Assembly (NCBI RefSeq): GCF_024346955.1
Contig: NZ_AP024883.1
Coordinates: 868,001-932,000 of the forward strand
Direction of reading: 5' to 3'
Origin: Vibrio mangrovi
GTDB taxonomy: Bacteria; Pseudomonadota; Gammaproteobacteria; Enterobacterales; Vibrionaceae
Length of the DNA: 64,000 nt
Shown: positions 26,618 to 35,559 of the stretch, one piece after another
Layout of the letters: every line of letters begins with the position of its first letter
Position numbering within the stretch: the first letter of the stretch is position 1
Translations under genes and position numbers: made by a program
The notes under the pieces: model-generated
Told to the model about the DNA's origin: nothing
The model's database searches: none
The model's input: the letters and a program-made list of their open reading frames with translations, nothing else

Positions 26618-26929
26618 TTATGCGGCCTGATCATCAGATTCTACAGTGGTTTCTTTGGCCGATGGTTTTTTCTCTGCTTTCGGTTTGGCGGGTGTCGGTC
26701 TGCGTTTCGCGCCTAAAGCGTACAACACTTCTTCTTTGTTCTGTGCCAGATACATAGCCAGTTCTTCCTGCTTCTCTTCATCTTCCAGCAGCTCACTTTT
26801 TCCCAGTAAGGTAAATAGTTCATCTGCCATATCGAGCATTTTGTCATAAGCATCTGCCTCGGCTTTAGAGGTAAAAGTCATTTTTTCTTCTCCATTCCGC
26901 TCGACCACGTACTTGACGATTACAGCCAT
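26618..26929 (-). CDS. yebG: SOS-inducible protein YebG
   Basis: 103-residue acidic protein. MAVIVKYVVERNGEEKMTFTSK and the following KAEADAYDKMLDMADEL match E. coli YebG closely. The C-terminus is a lysine/alanine/proline-rich tail of about 25 residues. The molecular role is unknown, but YebG is a classical LexA-regulated gene. A LexA box lies 43 bases upstream of the start here, confirming the assignment. The ATG follows GAGGAATT. Confidence 0.9.
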   Translation of the reverse strand: MAVIVKYVVERNGEEKMTFTSKAEADAYDKMLDMADELFTLLGKSELLEDEEKQEELAMYLAQNKEEVLYALGAKRRPTPAKPKAEKKPSAKETTVESDDQAA

Positions 26930-26971
26930 GGTAATTCCTCTGTCTTTTGGGTGAATGATTTAAATAAAGTA

Positions 26972-26987
26972 CTGTTGTTTTATACAG
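26972..26987. promoter_or_regulatory. LexA (SOS) box of yebG
   Basis: CTGTTGTTTTATACAG is a 16-bp CTGT-N8-ACAG operator positioned just upstream of yebG on the minus strand. Both half-sites match the consensus. Confidence 0.88.
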
Positions 26988-27007
26988 TAAAAGGATGGGT
27001 AAGTCCA

Positions 27008-27916
27008 TCACTGAGACGGCCATTCAAAGCAAAACTGAATAAAGCATTTCAACAGCGGATTCTGATATTTTTCTTTATGGACCAGTAACCAGAACCGGCG
27101 TCGCATATCTAAGGGTACAGGCAACTGAACTACTCTGCCATCCTGTAAAGCAGCTTTTGCTGCCAGTTGGGAAAGACAGCCAAACCCTAATCCGGCTGAC
27201 ACACTGTTAATCAGTGATTCAGTGGTATTGAGCTCGAAAGATTCATGCCATCGTTCCAGACGCGGTGCTACCGTTCTGAGAAAAAACTCTCTGGAACCCG
27301 AACCGGCTTCGCGTAGCAGCCAGTTACTGTTTTCAAACTCAGATAACTGAACTTTGGATTTTTTTGTCAGCGGATGTCCGGGAGAACAGATAATACACAT
27401 TTCGTCCTGACTGAACTGTTTGGATACCAGAGCCGGATGCAATGTTTTTCCTTCTATCAGGGCAATGTCCAGTTCGTAATCTACCAGCTTCTGACAGATC
27501 TGAGCTGAATTAGAAATAAACAGTGTCTGTGTGCTGTGTTGATAGCGTTGGCGGAACTGGCTGAGGAGGTAAGGTGCAACCTGGTTGCCGATGGTATCAC
27601 TGGCTCCGATGCGTAACTGGCCGTGGAGTCGGTTTTCATGATCAAACAACTGATCGATGTTATTGGCCCGGTTTAGCAGTTCATCGGCTAATGGCAGGAG
27701 TTTCCGTCCTTCCTGATTGAGTACCAGACGATGATTTACCCGGTCAAACAAAGCATGGCCCAGTTGTTTCTCCAGTTCGGAGAGTGCCATGCTGACGGCT
27801 GCTTTTGACAGGCACAATTCTTCCGATGCCTCCGTAAGCGTACTGTTGCGAGTGACCATGGTGAAAATGTGGAGTTGTCTGAGAGTGATGTGAGTGAGCA
27901 TGTTGTATTCAGTCAT
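27008..27916 (-). CDS. LysR-family transcriptional regulator, YeiE-like
   Basis: 302 residues. The helix-turn-helix is in LRQLHIFTMVTRNSTLTEASEELCLSKAAVSMALSELEKQLG (about residues 12-53). The effector domain starts with LRIGASDTIGNQVAPYLL near residue 100, and NWLLREAGSGSREFF resembles CysB/YeiE-type binding pockets. The start is uncertain: ATG 27916 or ATG 27901, neither with a strong ribosome site. It lies upstream of yebG on the same strand but 78 bases away, and the LexA box sits between them, so they are probably separate units. Target genes unknown. Confidence 0.83.
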   Translation of the reverse strand: MTEYNMLTHITLRQLHIFTMVTRNSTLTEASEELCLSKAAVSMALSELEKQLGHALFDRVNHRLVLNQEGRKLLPLADELLNRANNIDQLFDHENRLHGQLRIGASDTIGNQVAPYLLSQFRQRYQHSTQTLFISNSAQICQKLVDYELDIALIEGKTLHPALVSKQFSQDEMCIICSPGHPLTKKSKVQLSEFENSNWLLREAGSGSREFFLRTVAPRLERWHESFELNTTESLINSVSAGLGFGCLSQLAAKAALQDGRVVQLPVPLDMRRRFWLLVHKEKYQNPLLKCFIQFCFEWPSQ

Positions 27917-28038
27917 CTGCGTACGGGAGAGTACATCTTTCGATATTTTATGTTTTTATTCAAGTCGGTGGCGTGGGAAAGGCAACGGGCAATATGCTAA
28001 TCTAGTAGGCAATGATGGTTTTTCAGTCCGGATAACGC

Positions 28039-31000
28039 TTGTTTACTGTTTATCACTCAAATCAACTTGATACACTCAAGATCCTTCTGATTCATTTGAT
28101 CAAAAGTGAACCGCTGGCTCATCCTTTCGAAGCCGAGCAGATTCTGGTTCAGAGTCCGGGGATGTCTCAGTGGCTGAAAATGGCACTGGCGCAGGAACTG
28201 GGAATTACGGCCAATATTGACTTTCCCCTTCCGGCGACTTTTATCTGGGAAATGTTTGCCCGGGTTCTGCCTGATGTTCCCAAACGGAGCGCTTTCAATA
28301 AAGAAGCGATGACCTGGAAACTGATGCGGTTATTGCCGGAGATGCTGGAACTGGCAGATTTTATGCCGTTGAAACAGTATCTGGCCGATGAGGATTCACA
28401 GCTGAAGCGATTCCAGCTGGCTGAAAAAATTGCAGATATCTTCGATGGTTATCTGGTTTACCGTCCTGACTGGATAGAATGCTGGGAAGATGGGGAAACG
28501 GTTGAAGCATTAGCCGGACGACATCCGTGGCAAGCGGTTCTGTGGAAGCGCCTGTTTGACGAAACCCAGTCTCTGGGGCAGTCCCATTATCACCGGGGAA
28601 ATTTGTATCAGCAGTTTATTGAAAAGTTACAGCATTCCCGGATTCAAGAAGGTGTACTTCCCAAACGACTGTTTATTTTTGGTATTACGGCATTACCTCC
28701 CCGTTATATTGATGCTCTGAAGGCTTTAGGTGAACAGACGGATGTACACCTGATGCTGACCAACCCGTGCCAGCATTACTGGGGCGAAATCCGGGATCGG
28801 AAATATCTTGCCCGGATGGCGAGTCTGAAACGTAAGCAGATCGTCTTACAGGGAGAACAATTAGTAACCGGTGCTGAGCGCTCTCCACTTAAAGGAAGTA
28901 TCGAAGAAAATCTTACCGATGAATTACATCTGCGTCAGGCGGTCGGAAACAGTTTGCTCGCCTCGATGGGAAAACTGGGGCGGGATAACCTTTATCTGCT
29001 GTCACAGACCGAAAGCGAAGAACATGAGTTTTTCATCGACACGCCGAGAGATACGCTGTTGCATCAGATTCAGGCTGATATCTTACATCTGGAAGAACAT
29101 CAGAATGATCAGATCCTGACGTCCAGTACGCATAAGCAGGCGGTTCGTCCGGATGATAACTCCCTGTCAATTCATCAGTGTCATAGCCCATTGAGAGAAG
29201 TGGAAGTTCTGCATGATGAACTGCTGGCATTATTTGATGATATCCCGGATCTCAAACCCCGGGATGTGATCGTTATGGTTGCGGACATCAATACCTATAG
29301 TCCGGCAATTGAAGCAGTATTCGGCAATGCATCCACAGAGCGCTATATTCCTTTTTCGATCTCGGATCGAACCGCTGATCAGGAAACCCCGGTTTTACAG
29401 GCATTCATGCGCCTGCTGCAATTGCCCCGTTCCCGTTGTCTGGCTTCGGAACTGTTAGAACTGCTGGAAACGCCGACGATGCTGGCCCGTTTTGAAATGA
29501 ACGATGCTGATTTTTTACAGGCAAAAAGTTGGGTTGAAGCGTCCGGTATTCGCTGGGGGCTGAATGAGCAGACGGCCGGGGAGTTTGGTTTGCCGAAGAC
29601 CCGGCAAAATACCTGGGAGTTTGGTATCGAACGGATGCTGGCAGGCTATGCCATGTCTGATACGGCGATGCTGCTGGAACTGGATAACCGCAGTGTTGCA
29701 CCTTATAACGAAATTCAGGGGCTGGATGCAGAGCTGGCCGGAAAGCTGGCGGCCTTTATCAGCAGAATTCGTGATTATCGTGAGAAACTGAATCAGACCT
29801 TACCGGTAGCTGAATGGCGGGTATTACTGAATGACCTGTTAGATGATTTTTTCGCGGTTTCGGTGGAAGAAGAAGTCAGTTTTCAACAGATTCGCGATAC
29901 GCTGACCCACTTACAGGAGCAGTTACAGGATGCCCGTTATGACGCGCCGATCGCTCCGGATATTTTATATCATTATCTTTCCGGACAGCTGTCGAATGCC
30001 CGGGTCAGCCAGCGTTTTCTGGCCGGGCAGGTTAACTTCTGTACCCTGATGCCGATGCGTTCGATTCCCTTCCGGATTGTCTGTCTGCTGGGGATGAATG
30101 ATGGGGTTTATCCCCGCAGTGTCCCGGCGGAAGGATTTGATTTAATGACGGAACAATCCCGTCCCGGCGATCGGTCACGCAGAGATGATGACCGTTATCT
30201 GTTTCTGGAAGCTCTGTTATCTGCCAGAGAACGGCTTTATATCAGTTATGTCGGGCGCTCGGTTCAGGATAATAGCATCAGTTTACCTTCCGTTCTGGTA
30301 AGTGAGCTGGTGGAATATTGTCATCAGAATTATTGTCTGGATGGGGATGCGGAGCTGGCCTGTGATGACTCCGGTGATCGTCTGATCCGGCAACTTACCT
30401 TTTCCCATCCGATGGTGCCGTACAGTCCTGATGCATTCTCTTCCGGGCACGGCAGTTATGCCCGGGAGTGGTTACCAGTTGCTTCCGGTGCAGCTCCTGA
30501 GCCCCAGCCTCAGATAACAGAATCTTCCCGGCTACCGGATTTTCTCGATGATGTGACATTTCCTCTGGAACTGGATTTTGTCGAATTACAGCGTTTCTGG
30601 CGTTTGCCTGTTCAGTATTTTTTCAACCGGCGCTTGCGGGTCTGGTTTGAAAATGAGTTGGTCTCTGTCCATGATGAAGAACCTTTTTCACTGAGTGGAC
30701 TGGAGCGTTATCAATTGCTGGATGAACTGGTTGAAACCCTGCTCGAAGTGCGTGGACAGAATAGTCCTGCTCTGGATCAGAACGCAGAAGAACAGCAGAT
30801 TGAGCACTTTGTCAGAGCGAAGCGGGCGCAGGGATTGTTGCCAGTCGGCGCTTTCGGTGAACTGGAGTTCCGGCAGAATTATGAACAGGCCATTGCGCTG
30901 GTTGATGTGATTGCCGGGCTTTGCTGCCAGCCACAGCCTGATCGGGAGATTAATATCCGGACTGAAGTTTTGGGTGCCGGACAGCCGATTCAGTTGCTCG

Positions 31001-31527
31001 GATGGGTGACAAACTGTTTTGCTGCGGGTCTGGTTCGTTACCGGGTTGGCAGAATCCGGGCGCAGGATTATCTGTCTGCCTGGCTGGACCATCTGGTGAT
31101 GGCTGTAGCTGGTGAATCGTGCCCGACTCATGTGATTGGTTATGAGCAGAAAGCCGGAGTCCGCCATCTGTTTTATCCGCCGATAGAGCAAGCGCAGGCT
31201 CAGTCCTGTCTGGATGAGTTAGTACGCTTATACATTCAGGGAATGAATTATCCTTTAGCTTATTTCCCACGAACTGCACTGGCAGGTATTGAAGCGGGCT
31301 TCAATCGTCAGGGAGAATGGCATGAAGATCAGGATAAAGCGGATAAGAAAATGAGAGAAGCTTTTGTCGGCAGCGATTTCAGTGCGGTTGGCGGAGAAGG
31401 GCAGAATGCTTATATCGGCAGAATCTGGCCTCTGTGGTCAGACAAACTGAGTCAGGATGTTCGCCTTCATACAGCACTGATACTGCAAGCTCCCAGACTC
31501 TGGATCAAAGAATATACTGATGTATAA
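28039..31527 (+). CDS. recC: Exodeoxyribonuclease V gamma subunit RecC
   Basis: Chi-recognition subunit of RecBCD, which processes double-strand breaks. The first residues, F-T-V-Y-H-S-N-Q-L-D, align with the E. coli RecC N-terminus, which fixes a TTG start at 28039, preceded only by a weak ribosome site. LVQSPGMSQWLKMALAQELGITANIDFPLPATFIWEMF (residues 34-71) is a family hallmark. 1162 residues versus 1122 in E. coli. The helicase-like and nuclease-like folds are inactive in this family. recB follows after an unusually long 402-bp gap. Confidence 0.95.
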   Translation: MFTVYHSNQLDTLKILLIHLIKSEPLAHPFEAEQILVQSPGMSQWLKMALAQELGITANIDFPLPATFIWEMFARVLPDVPKRSAFNKEAMTWKLMRLLPEMLELADFMPLKQYLADEDSQLKRFQLAEKIADIFDGYLVYRPDWIECWEDGETVEALAGRHPWQAVLWKRLFDETQSLGQSHYHRGNLYQQFIEKLQHSRIQEGVLPKRLFIFGITALPPRYIDALKALGEQTDVHLMLTNPCQHYWGEIRDRKYLARMASLKRKQIVLQGEQLVTGAERSPLKGSIEENLTDELHLRQAVGNSLLASMGKLGRDNLYLLSQTESEEHEFFIDTPRDTLLHQIQADILHLEEHQNDQILTSSTHKQAVRPDDNSLSIHQCHSPLREVEVLHDELLALFDDIPDLKPRDVIVMVADINTYSPAIEAVFGNASTERYIPFSISDRTADQETPVLQAFMRLLQLPRSRCLASELLELLETPTMLARFEMNDADFLQAKSWVEASGIRWGLNEQTAGEFGLPKTRQNTWEFGIERMLAGYAMSDTAMLLELDNRSVAPYNEIQGLDAELAGKLAAFISRIRDYREKLNQTLPVAEWRVLLNDLLDDFFAVSVEEEVSFQQIRDTLTHLQEQLQDARYDAPIAPDILYHYLSGQLSNARVSQRFLAGQVNFCTLMPMRSIPFRIVCLLGMNDGVYPRSVPAEGFDLMTEQSRPGDRSRRDDDRYLFLEALLSARERLYISYVGRSVQDNSISLPSVLVSELVEYCHQNYCLDGDAELACDDSGDRLIRQLTFSHPMVPYSPDAFSSGHGSYAREWLPVASGAAPEPQPQITESSRLPDFLDDVTFPLELDFVELQRFWRLPVQYFFNRRLRVWFENELVSVHDEEPFSLSGLERYQLLDELVETLLEVRGQNSPALDQNAEEQQIEHFVRAKRAQGLLPVGAFGELEFRQNYEQAIALVDVIAGLCCQPQPDREINIRTEVLGAGQPIQLLGWVTNCFAAGLVRYRVGRIRAQDYLSAWLDHLVMAVAGESCPTHVIGYEQKAGVRHLFYPPIEQAQAQSCLDELVRLYIQGMNYPLAYFPRTALAGIEAGFNRQGEWHEDQDKADKKMREAFVGSDFSAVGGEGQNAYIGRIWPLWSDKLSQDVRLHTALILQAPRLWIKEYTDV

Positions 31528-31929
31528 CCTGGCTGCAGAGATGTAATGAAATTGCTCAGGAAAGTGGGTGGCCGCCAGGAAATCGTTATTTTGTGTAGGG
31601 TGTTTTCTGTACGGCCACAGGTCAGAGGGACCATTATTCGGTCATTGGGCATTTTACTTGGATAAACATTTGTGCTGATAAGTATCTTGCCCGAATATGG
31701 TGCGGATATTAATGATGAAAGAGTTAGTTAACCGTGAGTCAGATCTCACTCTCTTGTCTGGTATAAGGGACATGAATGGATTTCTTTCAATTCTATTGTT
31801 TAGATCACATTCTATGTTCAGGTAATCTCAAATATGCAGAATTCTGAGTATCTTAGCTCACGGCGTAGAAGTCTGATATTTGGAATCGGCTGCATTTGCG
31901 ATGAACTGTAATTCTTTGAAAGGACGGGT
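31528..31929. other. 402-bp gap between recC and recB
   Basis: No credible gene. There is no ptrA here, unlike E. coli. A near-palindrome GAGTCAGATCTCACTC occurs at 31736-31751, and an AAGGA ribosome site precedes recB. The gap probably contains a recB-recD promoter, but I cannot point to one with confidence. Confidence 0.4.
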
Positions 31930-34900
31930 ATGAGTCACACAACCTCTGATGCCATGATTCCGTTGGAACCGATGTCTTTCCCTCTGCATGGGGCGCGTTT
32001 GATTGAAGCATCTGCCGGAACCGGGAAAACATTTACCATTGCCGGCCTGTATTTACGTTTGTTGCTGGGACATGGTGATGAACAGAGCCGCCACAGCAGT
32101 GCGTTGCGGGTTGATCAGATTCTTGTGGTGACATTTACCGAAGCGGCGACTGCTGAGCTGAAAGGACGGATCCGGGAACGGATTCATGAAGCCCGGCTGG
32201 CATTTGCCCGCAGTCATAGTGATGATTCGCTTCTACAGTTGTTTCTGGATGAAATCCCGGATCATGCAGCGGCGGCCGATGTTTTGCTGCAGGCTGAAAG
32301 AGAGATGGACACTGCGGCAATTTATACCATTCACGGTTTTTGTCAGCGAATGCTGGTGCAGAATGCTTTTGAGTCGGGCAGCCGTTTTCATCATGAATTC
32401 ATCACCGATGAAAGTCGTCTGAAAGCGCAGGTTGTTGCTGACTACTGGCGTCGTCAGTTCTATCCGTTACCGGTTGAGTTAGCGGCCGAAGTCCGGCGTT
32501 TATGGCCGACGCCGGCAGATTTGCTGGCGCAGATTGCGACTTATCTGAGTGGCCATGCACCCTATCTTTCCGTCAGAGCGATGGACGCCAGCCTTGAACA
32601 GCTTCATCAGGATAACCTGCAACGTATTGTGCAGTTGAAAACACAGTGGTTAAAATTTAAGCCTGACATTGCCGGATGTATTACCGGTTCGGATGTGAAT
32701 AAGCGCAGTTACACCAAAAAATCTTTGCCGCAATGGATAGAACAGGTCTCTTTGTGGGCTGAAACGGCGACAGAAAGTTACGAAATACCAGAACAACTGC
32801 TCCGTTTCTCTCAGCAAGCTTTGTATGAGAAAACGCCGCAAGGAACGCCACCGGAACATCCGTTGTTTCAGGAAATAGATGAGTTTCTGGCTATGCCGGT
32901 TTCTATTGAGGCACCTTTGAAAGCACATGCGATCGAGACATGTCGCAGTCTGTTGGTGAAGTCAAAACAGGAACAGCACTGGCTGTCGTTCGATGACTTA
33001 CTTTCTCACCTTTCATCAGCATTAGATGTGGATACAACCGGTCAGTTGGCTCTGCGGATCCGGACATTGTACCCGGTGGCAATGATCGATGAATTTCAGG
33101 ATACTGATCCGCTGCAATACCATATTTTCAGCAACATTTATGCACAACACCCTGAGTGTGGTCTGCTGATGATCGGCGATCCAAAACAGGCGATTTATGC
33201 TTTCCGGGGGGCAGATATATTTACCTATATCAAGGCCCGGCATCAGGTTCGTTCTCATTTCACTCTGGCGACGAACTGGCGTTCCGGCCAATCGATGATC
33301 GAAGCGGTTAACCGGCTGTTTTCATCCTCTGAGAGCCCTTTTCTTTACGATCAGGATATTCCCTTTTTCCCGGTGTCATCACCACCTCATGCCAAAGAGC
33401 GGCGCTGGCAGTTGTATCAGAAAGATCAACCGGCCATGACTTACTGGTGGCCGGACGATGATGAACCGGATGCCATCATGACAAAAGCTGATTATTACCA
33501 GATGATGGCTGATGCAACGGCAGCCCGGATTCAGACAATCTTACAGGCTGCCGATCAGGGAGAAGGAATACTTTGCTCCGGAGATGAAGAAAGAGTAATT
33601 CAGGCCGGACATATTGCAGTATTGGTCAGAACGGGTAATGAAGGACGTCTGGTGAAAGAAGCGCTGGCCCGTCAGGGAATCGCCAGTGTCTATCTTTCTA
33701 ACCGGGATAGTGTGTTCGGCAGTGACATTGCTGTCGATATCCAACGGTTATTACAGGCCGTTCTGATGCCCGATCAGGAGCGTCCTTTGCGGGCAGCGCT
33801 GGCTTCTCCATTGTTCGGTCTGGATATTCACTATCTTGATGCTCTCAATATCAATGAATCCTTATGGGAAAGTGTGGTTCAGGAATTCAGGGAATACCGG
33901 AAAATCTGGTTTGAACGGGGTATTCTCCCTATGTTGCGGGCCGTTCTCTATCAGCGGCACCTTGCCGAACGCTGGCTGATGAGTAAAGGCGGAGAACGGC
34001 TTCTGACGGATTATCTGCATCTGGGGGAACTGTTGCAGCAGGCCGGTGCTGAGATCGACAGTGATCACGGGCTATTGCGCTGGCTGACCCAGTCGATCAT
34101 GGATGTGAATCTGGGTAGCAGCCCGGAGGCATCGATCCAGCGTCTGGAATCGGAGAAAAATCTGGTCCAGATTGTGACGATTCATAAGTCGAAAGGGCTG
34201 GAATATGATCTGGTTTTCCTCCCTTTTGTGATGAGTTTCCGTGAGACAAAAGAAGCCCGTTATTACGATGAGACGCATGATCGTATTGTTCTGGACATGG
34301 CTCGTCGGGAAGAAGCGCTTTCTATGGCAGAAAAAGAGCGTCTGGCCGAAGATCTGCGCCTGCTGTATGTGGCTCTGACCCGTTCCGTTTTCGGGTGTTA
34401 TGTTGGAATTGCTCCGTTGAAGGGCCGTTCGGTGAAAGGATCGACTGGTGCTCATTTATGTGCGATGGGATATTTATTACAGCAGGGTGAACCAGGAGAT
34501 GCGGCTTTGCTGCGTCAGGGGATAGAATCTCTGCTGGATGAACATGGACAAACGGTAATGGAGGCGCCGCCACCGATTCCTGATTCGCCGCTGTCACTTT
34601 CTGATGTGCCATCGCCTGAATTATCAGCCAGACAGAAAATTCATCCGATCGAACGATTGTGGAGGATGACCAGCTACTCCAACCTGGTGAAGCAGTCGGG
34701 CCATCATGAGTTTCTGGATGCGACACGGGAAGTTCCGGGATTTGATCTGGACTCGGCTGGTGAAGCGGATGAATATGCTTTTGACCCGGAAGAGCAGACG
34801 ATTTTCACTTTTCCGAAAGGGGCAACAGCCGGTACATTTTTACATAGTCTGTTTGAACAGATTGAATTCACTGAATCTCCGGAAAGCGACGCCAATACCC

Positions 34901-35559
34901 AGATTATACAAGTGTTGATGGAAACTGCCGCTGTCTCTGACTCCTGGCTGCCGGTCTTGCAACAGATGCTGAACCATGTTTTGCAGACACCGCTGGATGG
35001 GAAAAAATTGCGGCTTGGTCAGATCCCTGAGCGCCAGCGTTTAGTGGAAATGGAGTTTCTGTTGCCGGTTGATAAACTGCGTGCACCGATGTTGAACCGT
35101 ATTCTGAAGCGGTATGATTCCTTATCCGCTCAGGCCGGAGATCTGAACTTTGCGCAGGTCAAAGGGATGCTGAAAGGTTTTATCGATCTCGTGTTTGAAT
35201 ATCAGGGCCAGTATTATGTGCTGGACTGGAAATCGAATCATCTGGGACATCAGTGTGAAGATTATACACCAGCCCGTCTGAAAGCCGCGATGGTCGAGCA
35301 CCGTTATGACTTCCAGTATCAGATTTATTCGCTGGCACTGCACCGTTTTCTTGCCAGCCGGATTACAGATTATTCCTATGAGCAGCACTTCGGTGGCGTG
35401 TATTATATTTTTCTCCGTGGTGTGGATGGACAGACGCCGTCGGGTATTTTTTCCCATCGCCCTGACTTTGAACTGATCACGGCTCTGGACCGATTTTTTA
35501 CCGGAGAGGAAGACGCGATGCGATCAACCCATGAGGGACAGATGGAGTTAGATCTATGA
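31930..35559 (+). CDS. recB: Exodeoxyribonuclease V beta subunit RecB
   Basis: 3'-5' helicase and the nuclease of RecBCD. An SF1 helicase with Walker A SAGTGKTFT (residues 28-36), VVTFTEAATAELKGRI (motif Ia region), AMIDEFQDTDPLQY (motif II) and VTIHKSKGLEYDLVF (motif V). The C-terminal nuclease keeps the D-x-K pair as D1099-W-K1101 in VLDWKSNH, corresponding to E. coli D1080 and K1082. 1209 residues versus 1180. Its TGA overlaps the recD start by four bases. Confidence 0.96.
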   Translation: MSHTTSDAMIPLEPMSFPLHGARLIEASAGTGKTFTIAGLYLRLLLGHGDEQSRHSSALRVDQILVVTFTEAATAELKGRIRERIHEARLAFARSHSDDSLLQLFLDEIPDHAAAADVLLQAEREMDTAAIYTIHGFCQRMLVQNAFESGSRFHHEFITDESRLKAQVVADYWRRQFYPLPVELAAEVRRLWPTPADLLAQIATYLSGHAPYLSVRAMDASLEQLHQDNLQRIVQLKTQWLKFKPDIAGCITGSDVNKRSYTKKSLPQWIEQVSLWAETATESYEIPEQLLRFSQQALYEKTPQGTPPEHPLFQEIDEFLAMPVSIEAPLKAHAIETCRSLLVKSKQEQHWLSFDDLLSHLSSALDVDTTGQLALRIRTLYPVAMIDEFQDTDPLQYHIFSNIYAQHPECGLLMIGDPKQAIYAFRGADIFTYIKARHQVRSHFTLATNWRSGQSMIEAVNRLFSSSESPFLYDQDIPFFPVSSPPHAKERRWQLYQKDQPAMTYWWPDDDEPDAIMTKADYYQMMADATAARIQTILQAADQGEGILCSGDEERVIQAGHIAVLVRTGNEGRLVKEALARQGIASVYLSNRDSVFGSDIAVDIQRLLQAVLMPDQERPLRAALASPLFGLDIHYLDALNINESLWESVVQEFREYRKIWFERGILPMLRAVLYQRHLAERWLMSKGGERLLTDYLHLGELLQQAGAEIDSDHGLLRWLTQSIMDVNLGSSPEASIQRLESEKNLVQIVTIHKSKGLEYDLVFLPFVMSFRETKEARYYDETHDRIVLDMARREEALSMAEKERLAEDLRLLYVALTRSVFGCYVGIAPLKGRSVKGSTGAHLCAMGYLLQQGEPGDAALLRQGIESLLDEHGQTVMEAPPPIPDSPLSLSDVPSPELSARQKIHPIERLWRMTSYSNLVKQSGHHEFLDATREVPGFDLDSAGEADEYAFDPEEQTIFTFPKGATAGTFLHSLFEQIEFTESPESDANTQIIQVLMETAAVSDSWLPVLQQMLNHVLQTPLDGKKLRLGQIPERQRLVEMEFLLPVDKLRAPMLNRILKRYDSLSAQAGDLNFAQVKGMLKGFIDLVFEYQGQYYVLDWKSNHLGHQCEDYTPARLKAAMVEHRYDFQYQIYSLALHRFLASRITDYSYEQHFGGVYYIFLRGVDGQTPSGIFSHRPDFELITALDRFFTGEEDAMRSTHEGQMELDL

